Positions 30,995 to 40,004 of a stretch of 64,000 nt of DNA are shown here, in pieces. The stretch is taken from assembly GCF_030378205.1 (NCBI RefSeq), contig NZ_CP127385.1, forward strand, positions 3,822,001 to 3,886,000, given 5' to 3'. This DNA comes from Bradyrhizobium sp. NP1 (lineage in GTDB: Bacteria; Pseudomonadota; Alphaproteobacteria; Rhizobiales; Xanthobacteraceae). A model generated the notes under the pieces. It searched no databases. It was given only the letters and a program-made list of their open reading frames with translations, and had not been told where the DNA came from. Position numbers and translations under genes: made by a program. Position 1 is the first letter of the stretch, and every line of letters starts with the position of its first letter.

Positions 30995-32020
30995 TCACGC
31001 CATCACGCGCTCCGGCAGCAATTCGGCGATCTGGATCGCGTTCAGCGCCGCGCCCTTCAGCAGCTGGTCGGCGGCGACGAACATTGCGACCGAGTGCCCG
31101 CTGGCGTCGCTGAGGTCCCGCCTGATGCGGCCCACCAGCACGTCGTCCTGGCCGGAGGCGTCGAGCGGCATCGGGAAATAGTTCCTGGTGCGGTCGTCGA
31201 TTATCTTCACGCCGGGCGCGGCGGAGAGGATCTCGCGGACCTCGTGCTCGCTGATCGGCCGCTCGCATTCGAAGGTGATCGCCTCGCAATGGGCGCGCAG
31301 CACGGGCACGCGGACGCAGGTCACGCCGACCGCAATCTCTTCGTCCTCGAAGATCTTGCGGGTCTCCTTGATGACCTTCGTCTCCTCGTCGTTGTAGCCG
31401 GTCTCGGGGTCGATCGCCGTGTTGTGGCTGAACAGGTTGAAGGCGTAGGGATGCGGCATCACCCTCGGCGAAAACGCCTCGCCGGCGAGGTTGGCGCGGG
31501 TCGATTCCACGAGCTCCTCCATCGCCGCCGCACCCGCGCCGCTCGCCGCCTGGTAGGTCGCGATGATGACGCGCTTGATGCGGTTTACCCGATGGATCGG
31601 CCACAGCGGCACCAGCGCCGTGATCGCCGCGCAATTCGGGTTGGCGATGATGCCCTTGTGGTCGCGGATACGGCGCGCATTCACCTCGGGGATCACCAGC
31701 GGCACATTCGGGTCCATCCGGAACGCCGAGGAATTGTCGACCACGACGGCGCCGGCCTTGATTGCGTGGGCTGCGAACTTCCGCGAGATGCCGCCGCCGG
31801 CGGAGAACAGCGCGATGTCGACGCCCTCGAAGGAGCGCTCGGTGAGCTCCTCGATTGTGACCTCCTGACCGCGGAAATGAAGCGTCTTGCCTGCGGAGCG
31901 GGCGCTTGCAAGTGCCTTCAGCCTGCGAACGGGAAAGCGGCGGCGGTCCATGGTCGCGATGAATTCGGCGCCGACAGCGCCGGTCACGCCGGCAATGGCC
32001 ACAACGGGTTCGTTCTTCAC
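30995..32020 (-). CDS. asd: aspartate-semialdehyde dehydrogenase
   Basis: A 341-residue NADPH-dependent dehydrogenase converting aspartyl phosphate to aspartate semialdehyde, the branch point to lysine/diaminopimelate, threonine and methionine. N-terminal VAIAGVTGAVGAEFI is the dinucleotide loop, NPNCAAI holds the catalytic cysteine, and RVPVLRAHCEAI and GRIRRDLSD are family motifs. The start is GTG at 32020 with AAGGA 8 bases before. A Thr/Lys-rich leader ORF and terminator lie directly upstream (32065-32194), so expression is probably set by transcription attenuation. Convergent with queA; divergent from tgt. Confidence 0.96.
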   Translation of the reverse strand: MKNEPVVAIAGVTGAVGAEFIATMDRRRFPVRRLKALASARSAGKTLHFRGQEVTIEELTERSFEGVDIALFSAGGGISRKFAAHAIKAGAVVVDNSSAFRMDPNVPLVIPEVNARRIRDHKGIIANPNCAAITALVPLWPIHRVNRIKRVIIATYQAASGAGAAAMEELVESTRANLAGEAFSPRVMPHPYAFNLFSHNTAIDPETGYNDEETKVIKETRKIFEDEEIAVGVTCVRVPVLRAHCEAITFECERPISEHEVREILSAAPGVKIIDDRTRNYFPMPLDASGQDDVLVGRIRRDLSDASGHSVAMFVAADQLLKGAALNAIQIAELLPERVMA

Positions 32021-32064
32021 TTTGGTCTGTCCTTCGTTTGGGCGTGATCCGTGCCGCAGGCAAT

Positions 32065-32158
32065 AAAAAAGCCCCGGACCTGATCAGGCGGGGCTTCGGT
32101 TCAAGATAATGCGATCGTTCGACTACGCGCGCACGACTCCCGAAGCCCGCAAGGGCTT
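32065..32158 (-). promoter_or_regulatory. transcription attenuator of asd
   Basis: Minus-strand order of segments: 1 = AAGCCC (32158-32153), 2 = GCGGGCTTCGG (32150-32140), 3 = CCGAAGCCCCG (32099-32089), 4 = CGGGGCTT (32076-32069), then TTTTTT (32070-32065). Segments 1:2 form a small hairpin, 2:3 an antiterminator with only one bulged base, and 3:4 an intrinsic terminator. The terminator ends 44 nt before the asd start codon. This is the classic layout of ribosome-controlled attenuation. Confidence 0.75.
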
Positions 32159-32194
32159 TCCGGTTTTCGTCGTGGTTTTCGCGGTCGTCTTCAT
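32123..32194 (-). CDS. asd leader peptide, Thr/Lys rich
   Basis: A 23-codon frame beginning MKTTAKTTTKTGK: six threonines and four lysines in the first 13 residues, just where a ribosome must stall to cover segment 1 of the attenuator, whose AAGCCC is formed by codons 13-14. Lysine and threonine are end products of the aspartate pathway. The codon run stops right at the hairpin and the TAG falls 23 nt before segment 3. No strong Shine-Dalgarno is visible before the ATG at 32194, the main weakness. Confidence 0.65.
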   Translation of the reverse strand: MKTTAKTTTKTGKPLRASGVVRA

Positions 32195-32299
32195 GGCGGC
32201 GGACCATAGGGGCGGCGTCGCGCGCCGTCAATCGATTTTGGCAGGATTGTGGGCGCCATCGTGGTTGAATCCGGCCGCATGGGTAGGCGATAAGCCCCC

Positions 32300-33433
32300 A
32301 TGACCCTGCCCAACCATTTCGAGCTGCTCGCGACGTCAGGCGCGGCGCGCACCGGCCGCCTCACCACGCCTCATGGCGTGGTGCGCACGCCCGCCTTCAT
32401 GCCGGTCGGCACGGCCGGCGCCATGAAGGGCATGCACTGGCGCGAGGTGCGCGATGCCGGCGCCGACATCGTGCTCGGCAACACCTATCACCTGATGCTG
32501 CGGCCGGGAGCCGAGCGGATCGCCAGGCTCGGGGGCCTGCAGGCCTTTACCGGGTGGAACGGGCCGATGCTGACCGATTCCGGCGGCTTCCAGGTGATGT
32601 CGCTCGCCGAGCTGCGCAAGCTCAGCGAGAACGCCGTGACGTTCCGCTCGCATATCGACGGCACCAAGATCGAGCTGTCGCCGGAGCGCGCCGTCGAGGT
32701 GCAGCGGCTGCTCGGCTCCGACATCGCCATGCAGCTCGACGAATGCGTGCGGCTGCCGGCGGAGCGAAGCGACATCGAGCGGGCGATGCAGCTCTCGCTG
32801 CGCTGGGGCGAGCGCTCGCGGCGCGCCTTCGAGAGCGCGCCGGAAGGATACATGCTGTTCGGCATCGTGCAGGGCGGCGACGTGGTCGAGCTCAGGCGCA
32901 GAAGCGCGCAGGCGCTGATCGAGATCGGCTTCCATGGCTACGCGATCGGCGGGCTCGCGGTCGGCGAACCGCAGGCGGTGATGCTCGCCATGGTGGCGGA
33001 GGTGGCGCCGATCCTGCCGAGCGACCGGCCGCGCTACCTGATGGGCGTCGGCACGCCGGAGGATCTGCTGGAGGCGATCGCGCGCGGCATCGACATGTTC
33101 GATTGCGTGCTGCCGACCCGCAACGGCCGCCATGGCGTCGCCTTCACGCGGTTCGGGCCGATCAACCTGCGCAACGCCCGCCACATCGACGATCCGCGCC
33201 CGCTCGATGAGGAAAGCCCATGGCCTTCGGCGCGCCTCTATTCGCGGGCCTATCTGAACCATCTGGTGCGATCAGGCGAGACGCTCGGCGCGATGCTGCT
33301 CTCGGAGATCAACATCGCCTATTATCAGCACCTGATGCGAGAGGCGCGCACTGCAATCGCGCAGGGCAGCTTCGCGGATTTCCACGCGCAGACGCGTGAA
33401 GGCTGGGCGCGCGGCGACATCGCTGCGCTTTGA
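32300..33433 (+). CDS. tgt: queuine tRNA-ribosyltransferase, zinc site altered
   Basis: A 377-residue TIM-barrel enzyme that exchanges guanine 34 for preQ1 in tRNA-Asp, -Asn, -His and -Tyr. Catalytic parts are intact: [12 protein letters not shown] (base-binding Asp), [17 protein letters not shown] and the nucleophile in [15 protein letters not shown]. The C-terminal zinc motif is not: where E. coli reads ECDCYTC before RNYSRAYLHHL, this protein reads ESPWPSA before [11 protein letters not shown]. All three cysteines are replaced (Ser, Trp, Ala), while the histidine stays. The start at 32300 fits the family. It works upstream of queA in queuosine synthesis. Confidence 0.94.
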   Translation: MTLPNHFELLATSGAARTGRLTTPHGVVRTPAFMPVGTAGAMKGMHWREVRDAGADIVLGNTYHLMLRPGAERIARLGGLQAFTGWNGPMLTDSGGFQVMSLAELRKLSENAVTFRSHIDGTKIELSPERAVEVQRLLGSDIAMQLDECVRLPAERSDIERAMQLSLRWGERSRRAFESAPEGYMLFGIVQGGDVVELRRRSAQALIEIGFHGYAIGGLAVGEPQAVMLAMVAEVAPILPSDRPRYLMGVGTPEDLLEAIARGIDMFDCVLPTRNGRHGVAFTRFGPINLRNARHIDDPRPLDEESPWPSARLYSRAYLNHLVRSGETLGAMLLSEINIAYYQHLMREARTAIAQGSFADFHAQTREGWARGDIAAL

Positions 33434-33477
33434 ATCAATTCCAATGGTTTTCGAAAGCGGGCAGACGTGAATGACGC

Positions 33478-33702
33478 CTACGCGGCCCAATCGCAGGCGA
33501 ACCGGCGCAGCGCATGCTTGGTCACAAAACCGTAGCCGCAGGTGTCGCAGGTCCAGAGATAGCTGATGACGTTGTCATGCAGATAGGCGGATGCTTCGGC
33601 GGCGACCATGGAGTCGGCGCACACAGCGCATGTCGGCAAATCACTTCCGCGCGGGTACGGGTTAGACGCTGCGGTCGACAGGAATTCAGCAATCGCTGGC
33701 AT
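33478..33702 (-). CDS. small zinc-ribbon-like protein
   Basis: A 74-residue cytoplasmic protein with two Cys pairs, PTCAVCAD (about 24-30) and WTCDTCGYGF (about 50-59), spaced as a zinc ribbon. The ribosome site AAGGAGG lies 5 bases before the ATG at 33702. Small ribbon proteins of this type are frequent in Bradyrhizobium; no function is known. It is convergent with tgt, 44 bp away. Confidence 0.75.
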   Translation of the reverse strand: MPAIAEFLSTAASNPYPRGSDLPTCAVCADSMVAAEASAYLHDNVISYLWTCDTCGYGFVTKHALRRFACDWAA

Positions 33703-34004
33703 CGTGACCTCCTTGCAGTCTGACCTGGCCTCACGGGACTAGGTTGGCGATATTGGCTGTGGACAGGAAGCAGCCGCGGCGCGCTGAAGCCGACGAGCAC
33801 TACCAGCCCATGACGACTTATACACCGATTTCTTTGACGCTGTCGCAACACAAATGCGTTGGTTTTAGGTTATTTAAAATCACGTTCCGCTTTTGCGATG
33901 CAGCGAAGTGGCGATCCACGGGCGGTCGCTTGTGTATGCCACATGCAGTCCCCAATTGCAGCAGAGCCTCGCATTTCCTGCACATTGTCGCCACAGGGAG
34001 TTGA
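33703..34004. other. intergenic region upstream of cysK
   Basis: About 300 bp separating the divergent zinc-ribbon and cysK genes. An AT-rich stretch (GGTTTTAGGTTATTTAAAAT, about 33860-33880) may hold the cysK promoter. No operator or riboswitch was recognised. Confidence 0.35.
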
Positions 34005-34985
<981 letters not shown>

Positions 34986-34987
34986 AG

Positions 34988-35230
34988 ATGGCTGACCAGC
35001 CGAGAAGACCGCGGACACTGAACGATGCGCGTACCGAAGCGGAGGCGGCGTTCAAGCGCGTGACCACGAAGCCTGCGGAGGCGCCGCCCGCGAAGAAGAG
35101 CGCCATTCCGGGGGTGAAGGAACAGGTCAGCTTGCGGATCGACCAGGACGTGCTGGAATTTTTTCGGGCGGGCGGCCCTGGCTGGCAGGACCGCATCAAC
35201 GACGCCTTACGCAAGGCGGCCGGGAAGTAG
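34988..35230 (+). CDS. BrnA-type antitoxin-like protein, unpaired
   Basis: An 80-residue protein whose C-terminal half, QVSLRIDQDVLEFFRAGGPG followed by WQDRINDALRKAAG, is the ribbon-helix-helix DNA-binding part of BrnA antitoxins. In type II BrnTA systems the toxin BrnT is encoded just upstream and overlapping; here cysK occupies that place, two bases away, and no toxin gene is seen nearby. It may be an orphan regulator. The N-terminal half is basic and disordered (TTKPAEAPPAKKS). Confidence 0.8.
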   Translation: MADQPRRPRTLNDARTEAEAAFKRVTTKPAEAPPAKKSAIPGVKEQVSLRIDQDVLEFFRAGGPGWQDRINDALRKAAGK

Positions 35231-35245
35231 CGGCTGGCAAGCGCA

Positions 35246-35572
35246 ATGCATCGTGGGTCCGCCATCCTGCGCCGCGCGCTGCTGGTGGCCCTCGTCTCGA
35301 CGCAGGCCTTTGCGGAGTCCGTGCCATTTTCCTGCGTGATCCTGCCCGGCGACGACACCGCCAGCGTGATGCTGACCAACGCGCTCGCGGTCGACGCGGG
35401 CTGTATCGTGACCTGCAAGTTCGCGACCACCAAATACGACAACAACCCGCAGATCACCTGCGCCAAGCCGGTCCCGGCGGGCAAGGAGGTCGAGATGTGC
35501 CGCCTGTCGTCGGGTGGCGACAGGATGGTGAAGCTGATCGCCGGCCGCGCCGATTGCACCAGGGCGCGTTAG
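35246..35572 (+). CDS. small secreted cysteine-containing protein
   Basis: A 108-residue protein with signal peptide (ILRRALLVALVSTQAFAES) and five cysteines in the mature part (FSCV, GCIVTC, ITC, MC, DC), pointing to disulfides in the periplasm. It starts at 35246, 15 bp behind the antitoxin-like gene, and ends before a strong terminator, so it closes the cysK transcription unit. The function is unknown. Confidence 0.72.
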   Translation: MHRGSAILRRALLVALVSTQAFAESVPFSCVILPGDDTASVMLTNALAVDAGCIVTCKFATTKYDNNPQITCAKPVPAGKEVEMCRLSSGGDRMVKLIAGRADCTRAR

Positions 35573-35611
35573 CCGCCCCCGAAGGGGCGGGCGAACCGTC
35601 CACCGCAATAA

Positions 35612-35637
35612 AAAAGCCCCGCTCGCGCGGGGCTTTT
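35612..35637. terminator. bidirectional intrinsic terminator
   Basis: AAAAGCCCCGC TCGC GCGGGGCTTTT with A-run before and T-run after; it can serve both the cysK unit (+) and the caspase gene (-). Confidence 0.82.
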
Positions 35638-35658
35638 CGTTTTCCTGGATACGACCGG

Positions 35659-37092
35659 TCAGTGGCGGAACATGCCGCCCATCATGCCGCCGACCACGCC
35701 GCCGATGAAGGCCGCGCCGGGATCGCCGCCGCGGTGGCCGCCACCGCCGCCGCCACCACCACCACCGCCACCGCCGCTGTGGCGGGCGCGGCGCGCACTG
35801 CGATCGGAACCGCCATCGTCATCGCTTGCGGTTGTGGTGGCGGCCACGATCTCGGCGAGCAGCGCCTTGTGCTGCAGCTTGTTGAGATAACCGCTGGCCG
35901 GATAGCCGCGTGCGGCCTGCCAGCGCTTGATCACCGAACGCGTCTGGTCGTCGAACTTGCCGGTGACCTTGGTGTCGAAGCCGAGCCCGGTGAGACGGCG
36001 CTGCACGTCGCGGCGCTGGCCCTTGTCGAGGCTGATCTGGTCCTCGGTAACCTGATTGGCCTCGTCGGTGAAGGTCGCGGGATCGACCCCGGCGGAGATG
36101 TTGCGCGTCGTCGTCGACGGGCCGTTCTCGAGCGCGGCGATGCGGGCCAGCGCCAGCGGCTTGAACTGGCCGTTCGGATAGGTCGTGAGATAGGCGTTGA
36201 GCTCTTCCGGCTTGTTGGAATCCTTCACCGAACGCCAGAACTCGACCTCGACGTCGCTGCCGGGCGCGCTTGACGCCGTCGCGGCGGGCGCTGAGGCGGC
36301 GACGGCCGGCGCGTCGGGCCTGGCCGAGGGGTTCAGGTAGACCGAGCCGATCAGGTTGGTGTGGCCCCAGGGGAGCTGGCCCTTGCTGGTCTCCTCGTTG
36401 ACCTGGGCACGGACCTGGGTCATCGCCTGCTGGATTTCGATGCCGGGCTCGGTGATGTGGGCGATCAGCGCGCGGGTGAACGGCGAGTTGGTGCCCTCCT
36501 GGCCGTCGAGCGCGGTCTGGCCGGGGCCGGTGGCGAAGGCGATCAGCGTGCCTTCGCCGGACTTCATTTCGGCGAGCCCCTGCTGCACGTTGACGCTGCG
36601 GGTGGCCGAGTTGGACTTGATCTTGGCGGCGAACGGATTGTCGCGGCAGGCGTCGAGGAACACCAGCTTGACCTTGGCGTCGCTCATGGTCTGGTCGAGC
36701 GTCAGGTCGATGTTGATCGCCGCGCCGAGCTTGACGTCCATTTCGGATTTGATGTCGGCGTCAACTGGCAGGAGATAGTTGGTACCGCCGATCGCGATGC
36801 CGTGGCCGGCATAATAGAACACCGCGATGTCGGCGCCTTGCGTCTTCTTGCCGAAGTCGAGCAGCTTCTCGGTCATCTTGTCGCGGGTGAGGTTGGTGCC
36901 TTCGACCACCTCGAAGCCGACATTGCGCAAGGTGGCCGCCATCGCCTTGGCGTCGATCGCCGGGTTGGGCAGCTGCGCGACGTTCTTGTAGGCGCCGTTG
37001 CCGACCACGAAGGCGATGCGCTTGTCGGCATGGGCGGAGGCCGCGGTGAACAGCATGAGGATCAGGGAAAAAAGGATGGAGCGATGGCGCAT
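35659..37092 (-). CDS. exported caspase-like peptidase (C14) with peptidoglycan-binding domain
   Basis: A 477-residue protein. Signal peptide MRHRSILFSLILMLFTAASAHA. The caspase p20 fold spans about 24-260, with catalytic His97 in FYYAGHG and Cys149 in FLDACRDNP. A PG_binding_1 module follows at about 375-440 (RDVQRRLTGLGFDTKVTGKF). The tail has a 13-residue glycine run and ends GGVVGGMMGGMFRH. Bacterial caspase homologues cleave after basic or acidic residues and are linked to signalling or stress death; here location and PG-binding suggest an envelope role. The ATG at 37092 follows AGGGGAT. No partner gene is adjacent. Confidence 0.88.
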   Translation of the reverse strand: MRHRSILFSLILMLFTAASAHADKRIAFVVGNGAYKNVAQLPNPAIDAKAMAATLRNVGFEVVEGTNLTRDKMTEKLLDFGKKTQGADIAVFYYAGHGIAIGGTNYLLPVDADIKSEMDVKLGAAINIDLTLDQTMSDAKVKLVFLDACRDNPFAAKIKSNSATRSVNVQQGLAEMKSGEGTLIAFATGPGQTALDGQEGTNSPFTRALIAHITEPGIEIQQAMTQVRAQVNEETSKGQLPWGHTNLIGSVYLNPSARPDAPAVAASAPAATASSAPGSDVEVEFWRSVKDSNKPEELNAYLTTYPNGQFKPLALARIAALENGPSTTTRNISAGVDPATFTDEANQVTEDQISLDKGQRRDVQRRLTGLGFDTKVTGKFDDQTRSVIKRWQAARGYPASGYLNKLQHKALLAEIVAATTTASDDDGGSDRSARRARHSGGGGGGGGGGGGGHRGGDPGAAFIGGVVGGMMGGMFRH

Positions 37093-37197
37093 CTGAAATC
37101 CCCTGTCAGAATCGAATTTTGGGCACAAAGCTTGGCCTGCGAGCTTACACGAAAAAGCCGCATCCGCGCCACATGGCGCAGCGCCGCGTCTTTGCAA

Positions 37198-37248
37198 GCC
37201 ACAGGACCCGCCGAGCCACAGGACTCGGCGAGCCACAGGACTTGCGCG
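37198..37248. repeat. 17-bp tandem repeat, three copies
   Basis: GCCACAGGACCCGCCGA, GCCACAGGACTCGGCGA and GCCACAGGACTTGCGCG stand head to tail in the gap upstream of the caspase gene. The first ten bases are invariant. Confidence 0.7.
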
Positions 37249-37289
37249 CGAAGGTATCCGATGCAGCCGAACGACTTGCGTGATTTAGG

Positions 37290-38192
37290 TCACAATTTGC
37301 GCGAGGGAATCCCGGCTTGGGGAACGGGCGCCGGCAGCGGCGCGCTGGAGCGCAAATTCAGGAGGTTGCCGGCCAGGATCGTCACCGCGCCCAGCACCGT
37401 GAACAGGTCGAGGCGCTCCGAATAGAGCAGCCAGCCCGCGGTCGCGGTCAAGGGGACGCGCAGGAAGTCCATCGGAATCACCACCGTCGCGTCCGCGTGC
37501 ATCATCGCCCGAACCTGGCAGTAGTGCGAGAAAGTGCCGCAGAAGGCGACGGCAAGGACGAACACCCAGGTGATGGCGGGCGGCCACTTCCAGACCAGAA
37601 GCGCGGGCAACAGCCCTGCGACCGACTGTATCACCAGCATCCAGAACAGGATCGTGAGCGTCTGCTCGGTTCGGGTCAGCGACTTCACCATGGCAACCGA
37701 GATGGCGAAGCCGATCGCTGCGGCGAGCGCGATGAGCTGGCCCGGATTGATCTCGCTGGCGGCGGGCCGGACAATGACGATCACCCCGATGATGCCGAGC
37801 ACGACGGCGGTGATCTTTCCCGCCGTCATCCGCTCGCCGAGGAAGGTCGCGGCCAGGATCGCCGTCCACAACGGCATGGTGAACTCGATCGCCACCACCT
37901 GGCCGATCGGAATCAGCGTCAACGCAAAGAACCAGCCGAGCTGGGCGGCATAGTGGATCACGTTGCGCCCGATCTGCTCGGGCAGGCGCTGGGTCTTCAC
38001 CACGCTCACGCCGCCGCTGACGTGGACCAGCGGATACAGCATGCACAGCCCGAGCACGGCGCGCAGCTCCATCAGCTGGAACGCAGAGAGCTCGCGCATC
38101 GCCTCGCGGCCGGCGACCACCATGATCAGCATCAGTGCAAGCCAGCCCGCCATCCACAGCGCGGCGAGGGGGATCGAGGGCGTACGGTTCAT
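37290..38192 (-). CDS. EamA/DMT-family transporter
   Basis: A 300-residue inner-membrane protein with ten predicted helices in two EamA repeats. Diagnostic parts are ELRAVLGLCMLYPLV, IEFTMPLWTAILAATFLGERMTAGKITAVVLGIIGV in the first repeat and VVIPMDFLRVPLTATAGWLLYSE in the second. DMT exporters move metabolites such as amino acids or purines out of the cell; the substrate is not predictable. ATG at 38192. Confidence 0.9.
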   Translation of the reverse strand: MNRTPSIPLAALWMAGWLALMLIMVVAGREAMRELSAFQLMELRAVLGLCMLYPLVHVSGGVSVVKTQRLPEQIGRNVIHYAAQLGWFFALTLIPIGQVVAIEFTMPLWTAILAATFLGERMTAGKITAVVLGIIGVIVIVRPAASEINPGQLIALAAAIGFAISVAMVKSLTRTEQTLTILFWMLVIQSVAGLLPALLVWKWPPAITWVFVLAVAFCGTFSHYCQVRAMMHADATVVIPMDFLRVPLTATAGWLLYSERLDLFTVLGAVTILAGNLLNLRSSAPLPAPVPQAGIPSRKL

Positions 38193-38334
38193 CGGCGAGG
38201 GGAGTTACTTCTTTTCAGTCAGCGGGCAGGGCGGCTGTATCGGCGACCGCGGCGTGATTTGCAACGCGCAAATCTGCCGATGCTGCGATGCGCGTGGTGG
38301 AATTTCGGGCTGCGACGGAACCGATGTGCGAGTA

Positions 38335-38375
38335 CCTGCTAAAACGGGATGCGAATGTTAGAATAGGACCACTAG
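38335..38375. repeat. half element ending at CTAG
   Basis: Read on the minus strand from CTAG (38375-38372): CTAGTGGTCCTATTCTAACATTCGCATCCCGTTTT. The AACATTCGCATCCCGTTTT part recurs at 24929-24947 in the composite element. Only one arm is left, between the EamA and RidA genes. Confidence 0.6.
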
Positions 38376-38419
38376 AGATCGAACAAAGCTTCGAAGGCAA
38401 ATTTCGGGAGGACTGGCGC

Positions 38420-38818
38420 ATGCGTATCCTGCAACCGGCCGAATGGTCAAAGCCGCGCGGCTTCTCGCACGGTGTCGAATTCAGCGCTCCCGGCCGCTGG
38501 ATCGTGCTGGCAGGCCAGACCGGCCATGAGGAAAGCGGCGACTATCCGCCAGACCTTGCGGCGCAGGTCGGCGTCGCACTCAAGCGGATCGTCGAGCTGT
38601 TGGCGGAGGCGGGTGCGACGCCCGGTCACATCGTTCGCCTCAACTGGTATCTGACGAGTCGCAGCGACTATGAGGCCGCGGGCGCCGGCATTGGTGCGGC
38701 CTGGAAGGAAACGCTGGGGCGGAGCTTCCCGCCTTCGACGCTGCTCTTCATCGGCGGCCTCGTCGACGCCAGGGCCAAGGTCGAGATCGAGGTGACGGCG
38801 TTCGTGCCGGAAAGCTAG
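38420..38818 (+). CDS. RidA/YjgF family protein
   Basis: A 132-residue RidA-like protein, a family whose members hydrolyse reactive enamines and imines released by PLP enzymes. The chorismate-mutase-like fold shows FSHGVEFSAPGRWIVLAGQTG, ALKRIVELLAEAGATPGHIVRLNWYLT and FPPSTLLFIGGLVDARAKVEIEVTAFV. The arginine needed for imine hydrolysis in classic RidA (in a P-x-R-S/A motif near the end) is replaced here by VDARAKVEIE context, so it may be a divergent subgroup. The ATG at 38420 follows GGGAGG. Confidence 0.88.
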   Translation: MRILQPAEWSKPRGFSHGVEFSAPGRWIVLAGQTGHEESGDYPPDLAAQVGVALKRIVELLAEAGATPGHIVRLNWYLTSRSDYEAAGAGIGAAWKETLGRSFPPSTLLFIGGLVDARAKVEIEVTAFVPES

Positions 38819-38822
38819 AACA

Positions 38823-38918
38823 TTTCGGTTCTGATGGAATCAGAACCGATGCTCCAGATTCTGGTTTTGACGCGTTTTCTTCGCGCGAACCGGTATCCGC
38901 ATCGCTCGAAAACGCTCT
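38823..38918. repeat. Rhizobiales-type intergenic repeat behind ridA
   Basis: A hairpin TCGGTTCTGAT GGA ATCAGAACCGA (38824-38848) is followed by TTTGACGCGTTTTCTTCGCG, then GCGAACCGGTATCC. The latter sequence is a widespread intergenic element in Rhizobiales. The hairpin may terminate ridA transcription. Confidence 0.6.
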
Positions 38919-38965
38919 CGCGCCAGCGCCGGGCCGAAGCCCGGCGCGACAGTCCGCATTGGCGA

Positions 38966-39436
38966 TCAGCGCGACAGCGTGATGTCGGCGGCGCGGAACT
39001 GGCTGTCGGCGCGCATCGCGATCGACTGCTTGCCGCCCGCCGTGCGCAACGCGATGTTGGCGTTGAAGCCGGCTGCGCTCGCGAGCACCTCGAAGCGTCC
39101 GCCGCCGCCGCGACCTTGCAGCGTGCCGGCGACGTTGCGGCTCGACTCGGTCCAATTGCCGGTCACCGCGCCGCCCTCGTCGACGACACTGGCCTGCAGG
39201 TTGAACTTGTAGGCGTCGCTGGCGCAGGTCAGCGTCATGTTCATGTTGGGTCCGCTGACCGCATAGGTCGCGCGGCAGCGGATGCGTTCTCTCGAACCAT
39301 CATCCAGCGTGACCGTGCCGCTGCCGGCCCAGCTGCCCGCCATGCCGGCGAAAGGGCCGGCCTGCGCGTGCGCTGTCGAGCTGAAGCTCGCGGCCACAAA
39401 GAAAACGGCGGCTGCCATCGACAGCCGCCGAACCAT
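38966..39436 (-). CDS. secreted protein of unknown function
   Basis: A 156-residue protein with signal peptide MVRRLSMAAAVFFVAASFSSTAHAQA. The mature part is a beta-rich domain (GSWAGSGTVTLDDGSRERIRC...TYAVSGPNMNMTLTCASDAYKF...), one disulfide likely, resembling a lipocalin-like barrel seen in many rhizobial secreted proteins. It starts 28 bp behind the related gene upstream, so the two form an operon. Confidence 0.75.
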   Translation of the reverse strand: MVRRLSMAAAVFFVAASFSSTAHAQAGPFAGMAGSWAGSGTVTLDDGSRERIRCRATYAVSGPNMNMTLTCASDAYKFNLQASVVDEGGAVTGNWTESSRNVAGTLQGRGGGGRFEVLASAAGFNANIALRTAGGKQSIAMRADSQFRAADITLSR

Positions 39437-39464
39437 CACAAGGGCGTCGACTAGGTTGCCCGCT

Positions 39465-39815
39465 TTACTGCCGCGATGCTTGCCACCGACCGCTGCACGG
39501 TATGCCCGCTGAAGCGCCATTCCACTTTCCCGATCCGGAGTTGCCACTGAGTTGACCGTTCGCATATGCACCATTGATGGAGACTTTAACAAGGCCTCCA
39601 TTACCGATGCTGCCCGATACGTTGGAGCCCGGCGCCGAAATCTTACCGTCGGTCACAGTGAGCGTCGAGCTTGCGGTCGGTTCGCAGGTGCCGCTGTGCG
39701 TGGTGATGGTCACGGTCCACAACCCGTCATAGGGAGTCTGGGCCAGCGCGGGGGCCGTAGCCGCACTGGAGAGGATGGAAGCAAACAATATCGAGGCAAT
39801 GGCGTTGAGACGCAT
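39465..39815 (-). CDS. secreted beta-rich protein of unknown function
   Basis: A 116-residue protein: signal peptide MRLNAIASILFASILSSAATAPALAQ, then a glycine/serine-rich beta domain (YDGLWTVTITTHSGTCEPTA ... GKISAPGSNVSGSIGNGG ... SGNSGSGKWNGASAGIPCSGRW) with one cysteine pair. The pattern W-S/T-x-x-G-...-G-x-V-S-G-S resembles small calycin-like domains also found in the following gene. ATG at 39815. Confidence 0.75.
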   Translation of the reverse strand: MRLNAIASILFASILSSAATAPALAQTPYDGLWTVTITTHSGTCEPTASSTLTVTDGKISAPGSNVSGSIGNGGLVKVSINGAYANGQLSGNSGSGKWNGASAGIPCSGRWQASRQ

Positions 39816-40004
39816 GAATCAAGTTCCCGATGTGTGTGATGCTGCGGCTTATCTCGGCACAATGTGACCAAAATTTGATGCGCCGCAGCAAGTGGAATTG
39901 TTCCTGTCGTACCAAGCACATGCGCGTGAGGCCGCGCAACCCGAAAGGGCGGTTCCGGACAGTTTAAGGATAATTTTTAGGGGTAACAGGGCACCCCCGT
40001 CGAC

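Noticed and set aside
32109..32303. 64-codon plus-strand frame between asd and tgt
   Set aside because: It is the antisense of the asd leader and attenuator, lacks a ribosome site and has no protein-like features.
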